Made by a program: the position numbers and the translations under genes
The notes under the pieces: model-generated
Databases searched by the model: none
What the model was told of the DNA's origin: nothing
The model's input: only the letters and a program-made list of their open reading frames with translations
Shown: positions 24,248-32,575 of the stretch, piece after piece
Position numbering within the stretch: position 1 is the first letter of the stretch
How the letters are laid out: the number at the start of each line of letters is the position of its first letter
Source: a virus
Length of the DNA: 54,010 nucleotides
IMG/VR virus record: IMGVR_UViG_3300036944_000329
Span: 1-54,010 of that record
Reading direction: 5' to 3' (one strand)

Positions 24248-24261
24248 GTTCGTGTTAGTTA

Positions 24262-24948
24262 TCAGTACAGATCGTCATCAGAGTCCACTTCAAATGGTAC
24301 ATCATCATCGAAATCGAACCCAGTGTCCGGCTTAGACTCCTTAGCTTGTGGGATCTCATAAGAAATACCCAGCTCGTTGTCTACAATCTGACCACCAGAA
24401 CCGCCTTCGTATGGTACATGCTCAACCACTTGAACAAGGTTCAGGCTAACAACCAGTTGGTCATCTCGGTTGGTATAGCCGAAACACTTGATATTGCAGA
24501 TAGAACCATTCCCGATGTTCTCTTCGAACGGTTTACCATCTTTACCAACAACGATCAGTTTGGCTGGTTTACCTTGGTTTGTTAACTCGTTCAGAGTGAG
24601 GCTAATGCCGTGCATTCCATCAACATCATCGTAACTCACCTTCTCGTCTTCTTTCAGTTGAGATGACAGGGGGTACTTAATTTTGCGCTTTTTCGTCTTG
24701 TCTCGCCCAACAGCCATCACCTGTTTATTGATCAGAACAGTGTCCTCAAGGTATTCACGGGTATCTGAATCAACAAATGCGGTCAGTTGGTATTCGCGCT
24801 TAGACTGATTCTTAGCATCTGGTAGTGGCTCGGAATACTTCTTCTTTGGCTCATGTACTGATACGAAGTACACAGGTACATTCTTCAGGTACAGGAATGA
24901 GAACTTGCCATCTTTGACCAGTTTAGCTGCGGTTTTAGTAATCGCCAT
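24262..24948 (-). CDS. Single-stranded DNA-binding protein (T7 gp2.5/DUF2815-like)
   Basis: 228 residues. An OB-fold-like beta core (FSFLYLKNVPVYFVSV; REYQLTAFVDSDT; NGSICNIKCFGYTNRDDQLVVSLNLVQVVEHVPYEGG) and a strongly acidic, flexible C-terminus (FDFDDDVPFEVDSDDDLY), the tail by which such proteins contact polymerase and helicase. It covers ssDNA during replication and recombination. It has its own promoter at 24992-25020, suiting a protein needed in large amounts. Confidence 0.8.
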   Translation of the reverse strand: MAITKTAAKLVKDGKFSFLYLKNVPVYFVSVHEPKKKYSEPLPDAKNQSKREYQLTAFVDSDTREYLEDTVLINKQVMAVGRDKTKKRKIKYPLSSQLKEDEKVSYDDVDGMHGISLTLNELTNQGKPAKLIVVGKDGKPFEENIGNGSICNIKCFGYTNRDDQLVVSLNLVQVVEHVPYEGGSGGQIVDNELGISYEIPQAKESKPDTGFDFDDDVPFEVDSDDDLY

Positions 24949-24991
24949 AATATATTTCCTCCGGAATAATTTGTCTAAATGAGCCTGCCTG

Positions 24992-25020
24992 AGATTACAT
25001 CAGACTGGTGTTCATGTCAA
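24992..25020 (-). promoter_or_regulatory. Promoter of the ssb operon
   Basis: On the minus strand TTGACA (25015-25020), 17-base spacer, TAATCT (24992-24997). Same -10 hexamer as at 25541, 25875 and 34328. Confidence 0.8.
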
Positions 25021-25027
25021 TACGTTC

Positions 25028-25303
25028 TTAAAGACTCTCTACAAGATCTAGCAGCTCTTTGTCTGCTTCAATCTTCTCAGCTTTTTTCCGCTCATTATAC
25101 TCGATGTCATACTTGATCTGAGCAATGTTGTTCACATACCCTCCATCAACACCATATTTGTCCTGAACATACGTCTTGCTGTCTTTGATCAGATCCTTAG
25201 CTGAATCAATCTGAAGCATAGCATCCACAATCGTATCAACTTGCGACAGAATGTTCTTGCGTGATTCGTTATCGTTCGGTAGTTCTTTTAGAAATTTGCT
25301 CAT
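25028..25303 (-). CDS. Small helical charged protein
   Basis: 91 residues, nearly all helical and rich in Asp, Lys and Glu (NDNESRKNILSQVDTIVDAMLQIDSAKDLIKDSKTYVQD). It resembles in style the small proteins that accompany T4-type and T5-type replication genes, but I cannot assign a family. Coupled to the upstream gene by 4 bp; the ssb promoter lies just after its stop. Confidence 0.65.
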   Translation of the reverse strand: MSKFLKELPNDNESRKNILSQVDTIVDAMLQIDSAKDLIKDSKTYVQDKYGVDGGYVNNIAQIKYDIEYNERKKAEKIEADKELLDLVESL

Positions 25304-25509
25304 TCAGTTTCCTCCTGCTTATTGTTACGTTTGCGGCGGGTGTTGCGCTTGGGTTTTTCTTGTTCAGCATCTTCCTGCACATGTGCCTGAGGTACACCCT
25401 TCTGCTGCTTAGATCGCCGTTCAATCTCCTTTCGTGCAGACAGTCCACGAGGACTACTTTCTTCAGCCATTACAGCCAGTTGTTTGTCAGTGAATGTAGT
25501 CATGTTCAT
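25300..25509 (-). CDS. Small basic/low-complexity protein
   Basis: 69 residues. N-terminal helix TDKQLAVMAEESSPRGLSARKEIERR, then a charged low-complexity tail (KRNTRRKRNNKQEETE), probably nucleic acid binding. Good ribosome site GGAGATGC before the start. Preceded by its own promoter at 25541-25569. Confidence 0.6.
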   Translation of the reverse strand: MNMTTFTDKQLAVMAEESSPRGLSARKEIERRSKQQKGVPQAHVQEDAEQEKPKRNTRRKRNNKQEETE

Positions 25510-25540
25510 TTTGCATCTCCTTCTCGGTTAGTGTTGGTGT

Positions 25541-25569
25541 AGATTACATGGATCAGATTGTTGTGTCAA
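25541..25569 (-). promoter_or_regulatory. Early promoter
   Basis: On the minus strand TTGACA (25564-25569), 17-base spacer, TAATCT (25541-25546), reading into the gene at 25509. Confidence 0.8.
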
Positions 25570-25584
25570 CATAATTCGTGGATA

Positions 25585-25649
25585 TATTTACGCTGGTGTA
25601 AAGTATTTACGCTGGTGTAAAGTATTTACGCTGGTGTAAAGTATTTACG
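25585..25649. repeat. Three tandem 19-bp units, each an inverted repeat
   Basis: Unit tatttacgctggtgtaaag at 25585-25603, 25604-25622 and 25623-25641, then a partial unit. Each contains TTTAC...GTAAA arms, so it may bind a dimeric protein. It lies between two promoters and forms the end of the 25626-25835 reading frame. Confidence 0.8.
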
Positions 25650-25835
25650 CCACACTTCCTTGATTTCATACTCTGACGTATGATCTTGTGCATGAATCTC
25701 GAACAATGTCTGGATGAATTGTTCAGCCTGTTCTCTGGTGGAGCATGTGCGCAGGTATGTCGTCTCGAATTCTTTGCTAGATTGATCTAGGTAGGTACGA
25801 TAGATGTCGTACACACATTCGATTATTGGTTGCAT
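25626..25835 (-). CDS. Small unknown early protein
   Basis: 69 residues from the ATG at 25835, which follows CAGGAGATCCC; the frame to 25865 has no ribosome site. A helical protein (IIECVYDIYRTYLDQSSKEFETTYLRTCSTREQAEQFIQTLFEIH). Its last codons and stop are made of the 19-bp repeat, so repeat expansion there would not harm the protein. It lies between two promoters of the TAATCT type. Confidence 0.6.
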   Translation of the reverse strand: MQPIIECVYDIYRTYLDQSSKEFETTYLRTCSTREQAEQFIQTLFEIHAQDHTSEYEIKEVWRKYFTPA

Positions 25836-25874
25836 CTGGGATCTCCTGTCAGATGGTTTGGACAATATCGGTGT

Positions 25875-25903
25875 AGATTACCTTTGTTAGCTTCCTGTGT
25901 CAA
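25875..25903 (-). promoter_or_regulatory. Early promoter
   Basis: On the minus strand TTGACA (25898-25903), 17-base spacer, TAATCT (25875-25880), upstream of the gene starting at 25835. Confidence 0.8.
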
Positions 25904-25928
25904 TAGTTTTTTGTTCAAATGCAGCTTA

Positions 25929-26522
25929 TTATAGATACCTTGTACGTAATGCTTGCGCAACACGTTCATCGGTTACGTGTTCTGAATCAGCTAGTTGGCA
26001 AGCTAATTCGTGCTTACGTCTTTTCCAAGCAAGGTGAGCTTGGCTAGGGCATTCGTACACACCAAGGTGCTCTTGTTTCCCAGTAAATGGGTTGCAGCAC
26101 CGAGTCCTAAACTTCTTCGCCAGTTTATCAAAATGAACTCCAATCGGATATTCTCCTCGACTATTGGCACTGTCAGTTAAAAAAGTGTTTACTATTTGTG
26201 GAACAAATACACAGTTGTCAGGGTTGTATTCTTTATTGCCAACCTTCAATAAGTCTTTATCTAGGTGTTTGTTCTCCCAATCATGTTGTTCCATCCATGC
26301 TCGGAAGTTCGAGAACGTATGCCACTCTTCACAAACAGAACAGCCTATATAAGTAGGTTGCTTCTCGTGGTACTTGCCAGAATAACAGCGTACCAACATG
26401 CTCTGCCACTTATTGTAAAACGGGCACACCCACACAACCTTCCGTTTTCCATCAACATTTTCATTCAAAGTCACATCGTAATTTGCATCATTAATACCTA
26501 CGCCTGCTACTAATTTAGCCAT
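25929..26522 (-). CDS. Free-standing HNH/AP2-type homing endonuclease 3
   Basis: 197 residues, third copy of the family (with 10327-10938 and 23591-24193). CPFYNKWQSMLVRCYSGKYHEKQPTYIGCSVCEEW, LDKDLLKVGNKEYNPDNCVFV and FRTRCCNPFTGKQEHLGVY mark the nuclease and AP2-like parts. It follows the polymerase gene by 13 bp. Its similarity to copies 1 and 2 suggests spread within this genome or repeated arrival. Confidence 0.85.
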   Translation of the reverse strand: MAKLVAGVGINDANYDVTLNENVDGKRKVVWVCPFYNKWQSMLVRCYSGKYHEKQPTYIGCSVCEEWHTFSNFRAWMEQHDWENKHLDKDLLKVGNKEYNPDNCVFVPQIVNTFLTDSANSRGEYPIGVHFDKLAKKFRTRCCNPFTGKQEHLGVYECPSQAHLAWKRRKHELACQLADSEHVTDERVAQALRTRYL

Positions 26523-26535
26523 ATATTCCCCCTTA

Positions 26536-28647
26536 TTAGTGAATCGAATACCAGTCTGGGCCAGCTTGAGCCGTGCCCGTTACCAACACATCCAAGCCAA
26601 TTCGCTTTGACGCCTCGCCATACATATCTGTCATAAGTTTCATACCGATTTCCTGTTCCTCTAAAGGGAACTCCGCAGTCAATTCATCGTGAATTGACAG
26701 TATTTGATGGCCTTTTAATCCCATCTGACCCATCTTGTGATTAAGCCAGCAAACAGCCTCATTTTGCAGTACCGCCTCTGAAGCCATCAGCAAATAGTTG
26801 AGAAGCTTGTGCTCTGACATGCAGTACACCCAAGTATTCCCAGCAACTTGTATGAAACCACCTCGTCCGTATGGGTGTTCTTTGAACACCTTGCGTAACC
26901 GCTCTTGTAAGTCACCCATTGCCGGAAGCTCCCTTGTGAATCGCTCCTTGATGGCCTTGCCTTGTGCTGCTGTTTTTAGCTTCAGGGTTGTCGCAAGCTT
27001 TTCGTCACCGCCTCCGAAGAGGTAGCAGTATATCCCATTTTTGCTGTACTTCCGTATGTCCGTCAACTGTTTAATGAGTGAAGCATCTTGTGTCTCTCTT
27101 GCCTCCTGTACCATATCACTACTCATTACACCAAATGCTTGTGCGTTCAGTGTGTGAGGGTCTGTACCTACGTAATTGTGGTTCTCATCAAACTCTTGCC
27201 CAGACAGTACAGCGTGTGTATATGCCGGATCGCCCATGAAGTTAGCAAGCAGTCGTAGCTGTGCTGAATCCATGTCAACAGACACAAGGATCTTACCCTC
27301 ATCTGCTACCCAAGATTTCCTCATTTCCGCTCCATAGAGTGCTGACGGACTCGGCACGTTTACGATACCCCTCTGGGCCGCTCTACCCGTGCTGGTCGAC
27401 CACGCCATACAGCCCGATGCAATGCGCCCATCTGCACGTAACTGGTTAATCCACCCCTTTTCATCACTCTTTTCATTAGCGAATGTCCTGCGCCGATGCA
27501 CATAAGTGTTATACTTGGCAATCTTTTCACCCAAGTCTCCACTGATACTGTCGAAGCTATCCTCAGTGAGCTTAGGGGATTTGGGGATCATCTTACCCCT
27601 CTCATCACGGACAAACTTGCCCTCAGAGTCCTTCTCATAGTTCCATTGCGTAGGCTCCCAGCCGATACTAAGTAGATATTCCTTGATAACAGCATGTTGA
27701 GACATCTTGGCCTCTAAGTAATCAATCTTTGTGTACGGGCCTGCAACTAAACGATCTGACTCATCAGGCTCTTGGCTGATGCCAAAATGTGTTGCAGTGT
27801 GCTTGTCGTAATTGCCATTCTTCAGGAACACCTTAGTTGTTGGCATGTAAGCATCCTTGATGACTTTGCCGCTCTCATCAAACTTATTAGGTGGTGTCTT
27901 ACGGAAGAACGCAGTCCACTTGTTGCTTACATCTGACCATGTACATTTAGGTGCCTTGACTTTAAGCTGCTTAGGCAGCAATGGCTCAATATCCTTCCTA
28001 AGATCCTCAATGAACCCATCTAGCTCTTCAACACACCTGAGCATGTGATCTTTGTCACCCTTTGTACCATACAGCTCTTGCTTAGTGTACCAGTAAGATG
28101 TTGCTTGTGTACGCCTGATGGCCTCTACAAAGTTCAGTCCAGTCTTCTCAGCCTCATTGTTGAGGTATTTGTATGTCCGTAAGTTGATCTCAATATCAAC
28201 CAACACACGGTTGAGCTTCTCAGCGTCCCAGTACGTCCAGTCGTCAATCGGAGGTTTTGGGTACTTGAACAGTTGCCCGTAATACTCCAAGCCATGATTT
28301 CCACTAAGCCCTTTCAAGCGAGGACGATCATAGATCTGACATTTAGACTGAATGAAAGTATCCCAGCACTTGCTGAACGGAACGGTTGCTCTTGTCCACA
28401 AATGCGGGAAAAACTTTTCTAACACATGGTAGTCGTAGCCGAGAAAGTTGTGTGCAACGATCTTGTCATAGCTCATCAAGAACTTGACACCATCCTCAAG
28501 AGTGCCATCTACTTTATGATTGCCGCAATCTTGTTCTGTAAAAACATATGATTGCTTTGTCTCAGCATCAACTGCTGCAATCACCCAAATCGTAGTAATC
28601 TTGTCGAGAAGCGCATCCGCCTCTATATCAAAAACAACAGTCCTCAT
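26536..28647 (-). CDS. Family A DNA polymerase (T7-like)
   Basis: 703 residues. The N-terminal 3'-5' exonuclease has VVFDIEADAL (D-x-E) and KIVAHNFLGYDYHVLE. Polymerase motif A is ILVSVDMDSAQLRLLANF, motif B DIRKYSKNGIYCYLFGGG, and motif C ILSIHDELTAEFP. No separate 5' nuclease domain, as in T7; that activity is encoded at 22543. This is the replicative polymerase working with the primase-helicase at 29311. Its first nine codons are almost copied at the start of the HNH gene upstream (see findings). Length matches T7 gp5 (704 residues). Confidence 0.95.
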   Translation of the reverse strand: MRTVVFDIEADALLDKITTIWVIAAVDAETKQSYVFTEQDCGNHKVDGTLEDGVKFLMSYDKIVAHNFLGYDYHVLEKFFPHLWTRATVPFSKCWDTFIQSKCQIYDRPRLKGLSGNHGLEYYGQLFKYPKPPIDDWTYWDAEKLNRVLVDIEINLRTYKYLNNEAEKTGLNFVEAIRRTQATSYWYTKQELYGTKGDKDHMLRCVEELDGFIEDLRKDIEPLLPKQLKVKAPKCTWSDVSNKWTAFFRKTPPNKFDESGKVIKDAYMPTTKVFLKNGNYDKHTATHFGISQEPDESDRLVAGPYTKIDYLEAKMSQHAVIKEYLLSIGWEPTQWNYEKDSEGKFVRDERGKMIPKSPKLTEDSFDSISGDLGEKIAKYNTYVHRRRTFANEKSDEKGWINQLRADGRIASGCMAWSTSTGRAAQRGIVNVPSPSALYGAEMRKSWVADEGKILVSVDMDSAQLRLLANFMGDPAYTHAVLSGQEFDENHNYVGTDPHTLNAQAFGVMSSDMVQEARETQDASLIKQLTDIRKYSKNGIYCYLFGGGDEKLATTLKLKTAAQGKAIKERFTRELPAMGDLQERLRKVFKEHPYGRGGFIQVAGNTWVYCMSEHKLLNYLLMASEAVLQNEAVCWLNHKMGQMGLKGHQILSIHDELTAEFPLEEQEIGMKLMTDMYGEASKRIGLDVLVTGTAQAGPDWYSIH

Positions 28648-29246
28648 ACAACCTCCTTGTAATTTTTATTACGAAGAATCTTCCACATTGTCTGATATTT
28701 TATCCCGAACTCATCTGCGGTCAGTTGTATGTTGCCACAATTCTCATAAAACTCCCTCGCGGCTACCACCTGTTCGTTTGTCATTGTTGCTCTTGGATGA
28801 CGTTCGCACTTGTTTGACGCCAATCCTGTATCGTAACTGTGTCTCACATTCTCTTGTGGCGTGACCCATTCCAAATTCGACGGGGTGTTGTTCTTTTTAT
28901 CGCCATCGATATGGTTCACTTGCGTGTTAGTGTCCTTGTCTGGGTTGTCGACCCACAGAGTTGCCACCAACCTATGGACAAAAATAGATTTCTTTATCTT
29001 CTTGCCTTTGACTTTTCTACTGACATGGAGTACGGAATACCCGTCAACTGATGTCTGTAGTTTACACATCTTCTGTTTAGTCGTGTAGCTGAAATAGCCG
29101 TTTATGTTTCTGCTTGTCTTTTCGTATGGAACTGATCTAACCCTTCCGAAGTTAGAGACCTCGTATCTATCAGAAAGACAAACATCACCAGCGATATCAG
29201 GTGCCGGTGCCCAAACTTCCTCTATGTCAAAAACCACTGTACTCAT
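28644..29246 (-). CDS. NUMOD4/HNH homing endonuclease fused to a copy of the polymerase start
   Basis: 200 residues. The first nine (MSTVVFDIE) repeat the polymerase N-terminus. Then a NUMOD4 motif (RYEVSNFGRVRSVPY), an HNH core (FVHRLVATLWVDNPDKDTNTQVNHIDGDKKNNTPSNLEWVTPQENVRHSY) and a C-terminal helix-turn-helix-like part (GNIQLTADEFGIKYQTMWKILRNK). It begins where polymerase should begin and ends in a 4-bp overlap with the rebuilt polymerase start, indicating insertion just after the ninth polymerase codon. Confidence 0.88.
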   Translation of the reverse strand: MSTVVFDIEEVWAPAPDIAGDVCLSDRYEVSNFGRVRSVPYEKTSRNINGYFSYTTKQKMCKLQTSVDGYSVLHVSRKVKGKKIKKSIFVHRLVATLWVDNPDKDTNTQVNHIDGDKKNNTPSNLEWVTPQENVRHSYDTGLASNKCERHPRATMTNEQVVAAREFYENCGNIQLTADEFGIKYQTMWKILRNKNYKEVV

Positions 29247-29286
29247 CTTTCCTCCGTCATCAATATATCATTTGAATCAGTTAGTG

Positions 29287-29314
29287 ATTATAAGCATATA
29301 CCTGTGAGTGTCAA
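29287..29314 (-). promoter_or_regulatory. Promoter of the polymerase operon
   Basis: On the minus strand TTGACA (29309-29314), 16-base spacer, TATAAT (29287-29292), a consensus -10. It overlaps the end of the primase-helicase gene. Confidence 0.8.
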
Positions 29315-31119
29315 TACAAATCATCGAATACAGGTTCATCAAAAGACTTCTCCGTATCCTGATTCTCAAACACGCTCATGTCAGCATCTTCCTCCAAGTC
29401 CTTAACCTCGACAAGTTCTCCTGTCACATTGTTATACAACACCCTTGCCGCAACAGAGGTATTGCCGCTATATCTATTTTTAAGCACTCGGATGGTTGTC
29501 GTGTTGCGTTCAACCGGGTCGTCTGCTTGCCCGTTACGTTCAAACCCAATCACCATATCCGACAACTGAGCAATGCCTGCACTTCCTCGAAGTTGTGCCA
29601 GAGACGTTGCAGCACCCTCTTCATGCCCCTTACCATCACCGGGACGTTTAAGGTGGCTGATGATGAACAGGCAAATATCCAACTCTTGCACAAGTGTACG
29701 CAACTTCGTGCAGATCTCGTCTAGAGCCTTCCGCTCGTCTCCATAACCACCTGCCGACACCATGATCGAGATGTGGTCTAGGAAAATGTATTTACAATCT
29801 GCTGCCCTGACAAAATATGTGATGTTCTCACAAATAGTGTCAATATCTGCGGCACCGAAGTGGTCATAAAGGAACACACGGCCTGTTCCTAGTGTGGCAT
29901 CAAAAGCCTCCTTCATCTCTTCTGTTGTTCGCTCTACGTCTGGCAGATGTAGCAGCTTGTTTGCTTCCATAGACATAATGGAAAGAGCTGTACGCTTAAC
30001 GCTCTCTTCCAAGAACATACCGCCAACATTTGAATCTGTCGTCTTCAAAATGTGGTGCAGGATTTTGCGGGCAAATGTGCTCTTTGCTACGCCGCTACCC
30101 GCCGTTAGTGTCACCATCTCCCCAGTACGGATGCCGTGTGTCACCTTAGTAAGTCCCTCCCAAGGGTATGGGATAGATTCTACACCGTCTACGGATGAAA
30201 CAGTCTCCCAAAGACCACGACCATCCAGAATACCGGCTGGTGAGTAGTCCTCTGCATTCCAGAAGGCTGAATAGAACTCCTTACCCTTCCCTTTCTTCAA
30301 CATATCGCAAGGGTCTTTCTCGCTGAAAGACATAATCTTAGTCTTACCTAGCGGCAGACACTTGCAAATGTCACGAGCACCTTTCTTGCCTACATCATCC
30401 TGATCAACACATACCAACACCTTCTCAAAAGAGTTTAAGAAGTTGTAATTGGTCTTTACAGACTTTGTGTTAATACCGTTAGGGAGGCTCACAACGGCTG
30501 TAACATAACCTTCACGATTAGCGTTATCCTGCATCATCTTCTGAGCTGCAAGCATATCCAAGTAGCCTTCTGTCAGAATAAGGAACTTCTTACCAGCCTT
30601 GTTCTCGTACTCACCACCCTTATCAAAGAGGTGTTGCCCTTGCAGCTCACAATTCTTTACATCACCAATCGCACTAAACTGCTTGGGGAGAGTTCGTTTG
30701 AAGTATCCAGTGATGTGTCCTTCCTTCGTTACAGGGTAGTAGTGGGCATCAATCTCACCAGTCTCTTGATCGTAAGAAACTTTCATGCCGTACATCTCTG
30801 CGATGTTTAGAGGAAGCTTGCGCTCCCGAACACCCCGCACATCATAATTCTCTGTGATTTCCTTTACCAGCTCTACGTCTGACATGCTATCTTCATCCTC
30901 CTGTTCAATAACGTGAACGTAACCTGTTTCATCTACTAATTCGTTAGCAAGCAGTCTTTGGTGGCTAGACCATTGCTGGCAACTGAAACAGAAGCCCGTG
31001 AAATACTCTTCACCAGAATCAGTGAAGTGTTGGTAGATACCGTGTGCATCACTACTACTGCAATGTGGACATTCTGTGTGACCTAAGAACGTACCCTCCA
31101 CCATCTCTTTCTCCCCCAT
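29311..31119 (-). CDS. Primase-helicase (T7 gp4-like)
   Basis: 602 residues. N-terminal zinc-binding domain CPHCSSSDAHGIY...CFSCQQW. TOPRIM primase signature LILTEGYLDMLAAQKM and VLVCVDQDDVGKKGA. RecA-like helicase with Walker A TAGSGVAKSTFAR and Walker B-like KYIFLDHISIMV, then LRGSAGIAQLSDMVIGFERN. The acidic end (DEPVFDDLY) resembles the polymerase-binding tail of T7 gp4. It unwinds DNA and makes primers at the fork. Confidence 0.95.
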   Translation of the reverse strand: MGEKEMVEGTFLGHTECPHCSSSDAHGIYQHFTDSGEEYFTGFCFSCQQWSSHQRLLANELVDETGYVHVIEQEDEDSMSDVELVKEITENYDVRGVRERKLPLNIAEMYGMKVSYDQETGEIDAHYYPVTKEGHITGYFKRTLPKQFSAIGDVKNCELQGQHLFDKGGEYENKAGKKFLILTEGYLDMLAAQKMMQDNANREGYVTAVVSLPNGINTKSVKTNYNFLNSFEKVLVCVDQDDVGKKGARDICKCLPLGKTKIMSFSEKDPCDMLKKGKGKEFYSAFWNAEDYSPAGILDGRGLWETVSSVDGVESIPYPWEGLTKVTHGIRTGEMVTLTAGSGVAKSTFARKILHHILKTTDSNVGGMFLEESVKRTALSIMSMEANKLLHLPDVERTTEEMKEAFDATLGTGRVFLYDHFGAADIDTICENITYFVRAADCKYIFLDHISIMVSAGGYGDERKALDEICTKLRTLVQELDICLFIISHLKRPGDGKGHEEGAATSLAQLRGSAGIAQLSDMVIGFERNGQADDPVERNTTTIRVLKNRYSGNTSVAARVLYNNVTGELVEVKDLEEDADMSVFENQDTEKSFDEPVFDDLY

Positions 31120-31140
31120 ACAATCCCCTCCAAATTATCC

Positions 31141-31158
31141 GGGGCCATCTCTGGCCCC
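31141..31158 (-). promoter_or_regulatory. Short hairpin before the primase-helicase gene
   Basis: GGGGCC and GGCCCC with a 6-base loop lie between the stop at 31165 and the ribosome site of the helicase gene. No T-run follows, so it is more likely an RNA processing or stability element than a terminator. Confidence 0.5.
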
Positions 31159-31164
31159 TAAATC

Positions 31165-31344
31165 TCAGCCCAAATAATACTCAACCGGATCATTCAGAAC
31201 AATCATACAAGCCTTACCTTTCTTGTCCAGCCACTTCCATGTAATACTCTGTTCCCGACCACTCCACTTAGGTGCTCGATCAAGAGCTGCTGTCACATTG
31301 TCCTCATACCACTTGTCGAATTGTTCTTTGCTGACACGTTTCAT
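31165..31344 (-). CDS. Small unknown protein
   Basis: 59 residues, starting in an ATGA overlap with the protease gene. MKRVSKEQFDKWYEDNVTAAL is helical, then a short beta part (SITWKWLDKKGKACMIVLNDP). No family recognised; the coupling and codon pattern support that it is real. Confidence 0.65.
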   Translation of the reverse strand: MKRVSKEQFDKWYEDNVTAALDRAPKWSGREQSITWKWLDKKGKACMIVLNDPVEYYLG

Positions 31345-32264
31345 TCATCGTCCCCTGACGATACAAGCTCAAGTTCCTCTGGTTCATAACACCAGCCAGA
31401 TTGTAGGAAGTGCATTGTCTCGTCAATATCAACGATGAAGTCTTTGTGTCCAATATCATCCCCGCCACCATTCTCTGTTGAGATAACACGGACATGATCA
31501 CCCACTTTAAACTTTGGTGGAGTCTCTTGTTTAGACTTGCAATCACAATCCTCACACCCTCCACAATGCTTGTTCAGATCAGATCCTAGCTGGTATTCGT
31601 GACCAGACGTATCCTCAGAACCCTCCGCATCAAACTCGTCACAACCGTCTAGTTCATCCTCAATGAATGCCTCAGCCTGTTCTTCGGCTTCTTGCTGACG
31701 GATCTCCACCATGCGCTGTAGACGTTCTTCGATCTGATCCTTATCTAGCCATAGATCAATCCCTCGTAACACATCGTCAATCTCTTCAGCTGTCAGGAAA
31801 TCCTTATATACAGCATGAAACAAACGCGTGTGATGTTTACGATCATGGTCTGTCTGGCTGAACAAGTCGGAAGTTTTCCCTGCTGCACCATTCGACCCAT
31901 TGTGCACTAGCATCTCAGCAAAGTCTCCTAGACTAAATGAATGCCCAGCCAAGAAGATGATACTCCCTGCTGAATGTGCTGACCCAGTGATACGTGTATG
32001 GATGTGCCCTTCGCATGTAGACATTGCATCCAGAAACTCCATCGCTGTAGCTAGATAGCCTCCGCCAGTGTTGATTAGGATCTCACATGAATCATTCTCT
32101 GTCATATTGTGTAGGATATTAAGCTCCTCGTTAAAATCCTCTGGGGCTGTAATGTCACAATTCAAACGGATTACGTGATGATTAGCCTGCATTGACTGTG
32201 TTTGCACACGGCCTTGCTGTGGCATACCCATAACGATGGCTTCACCTAGGTTGTTCTTGCTCAT
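31341..32264 (-). CDS. ClpP-like serine protease with C-terminal Cys cluster and SH3-like domain
   Basis: 307 residues from the ATG at 32264, preceded by TAGGAGGAAAG. Residues about 40-190 follow the ClpP/crotonase fold: INTGGGYLATAMEFLDAM, then ITGSAHSAGSIIFLAGHSF with the likely nucleophilic serine, then EMLVHNGSNGAAG with the likely histidine. A charged helix follows, then HCGGCEDCDC and a KOW/SH3-like FKVGDHVRVIST. Phage ClpP-like enzymes usually mature the capsid, but this one sits among replication genes. A regulatory or host-degrading role is possible. Confidence 0.75.
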   Translation of the reverse strand: MSKNNLGEAIVMGMPQQGRVQTQSMQANHHVIRLNCDITAPEDFNEELNILHNMTENDSCEILINTGGGYLATAMEFLDAMSTCEGHIHTRITGSAHSAGSIIFLAGHSFSLGDFAEMLVHNGSNGAAGKTSDLFSQTDHDRKHHTRLFHAVYKDFLTAEEIDDVLRGIDLWLDKDQIEERLQRMVEIRQQEAEEQAEAFIEDELDGCDEFDAEGSEDTSGHEYQLGSDLNKHCGGCEDCDCKSKQETPPKFKVGDHVRVISTENGGGDDIGHKDFIVDIDETMHFLQSGWCYEPEELELVSSGDDE

Positions 32265-32289
32265 ACTCTTTCCTCCTACGTTGATTGAA

Positions 32290-32574
32290 TTATTCACCAA
32301 TATCACTAATTACAATGTCACATCCCACCACCTTACCAGCCTTCTTGACCAACTTCGGGTGATAACTATACCGATAACTCTTGCCAATATCAACCTTATC
32401 CAGATCAATGTTATCCTTCTCTGTCTGATCCAGACCATTCCACCAATCAATTGCCTCGCAGATGTCAACGAGTAGTTTGGCTGCTTGTGGTGAATCAAAC
32501 TTGATTGGATCACTGTACTTGACTGACTCTTGACTGATATAGCCTTCTTCTACTGCTTGGATTTCGTATGACAT
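32290..32574 (-). CDS. Unknown early protein
   Basis: 94 residues, MSYEIQAVEEGYISQESVKYSD. The middle (AAKLLVDICEAIDWWNGLDQTEKDNIDLDKVDIGKSY) is helical, the end beta (CDIVISDIGE). It sits between the wall hydrolase and protease genes. No recognised family. Confidence 0.6.
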   Translation of the reverse strand: MSYEIQAVEEGYISQESVKYSDPIKFDSPQAAKLLVDICEAIDWWNGLDQTEKDNIDLDKVDIGKSYRYSYHPKLVKKAGKVVGCDIVISDIGE

Positions 32575-32575
32575 A

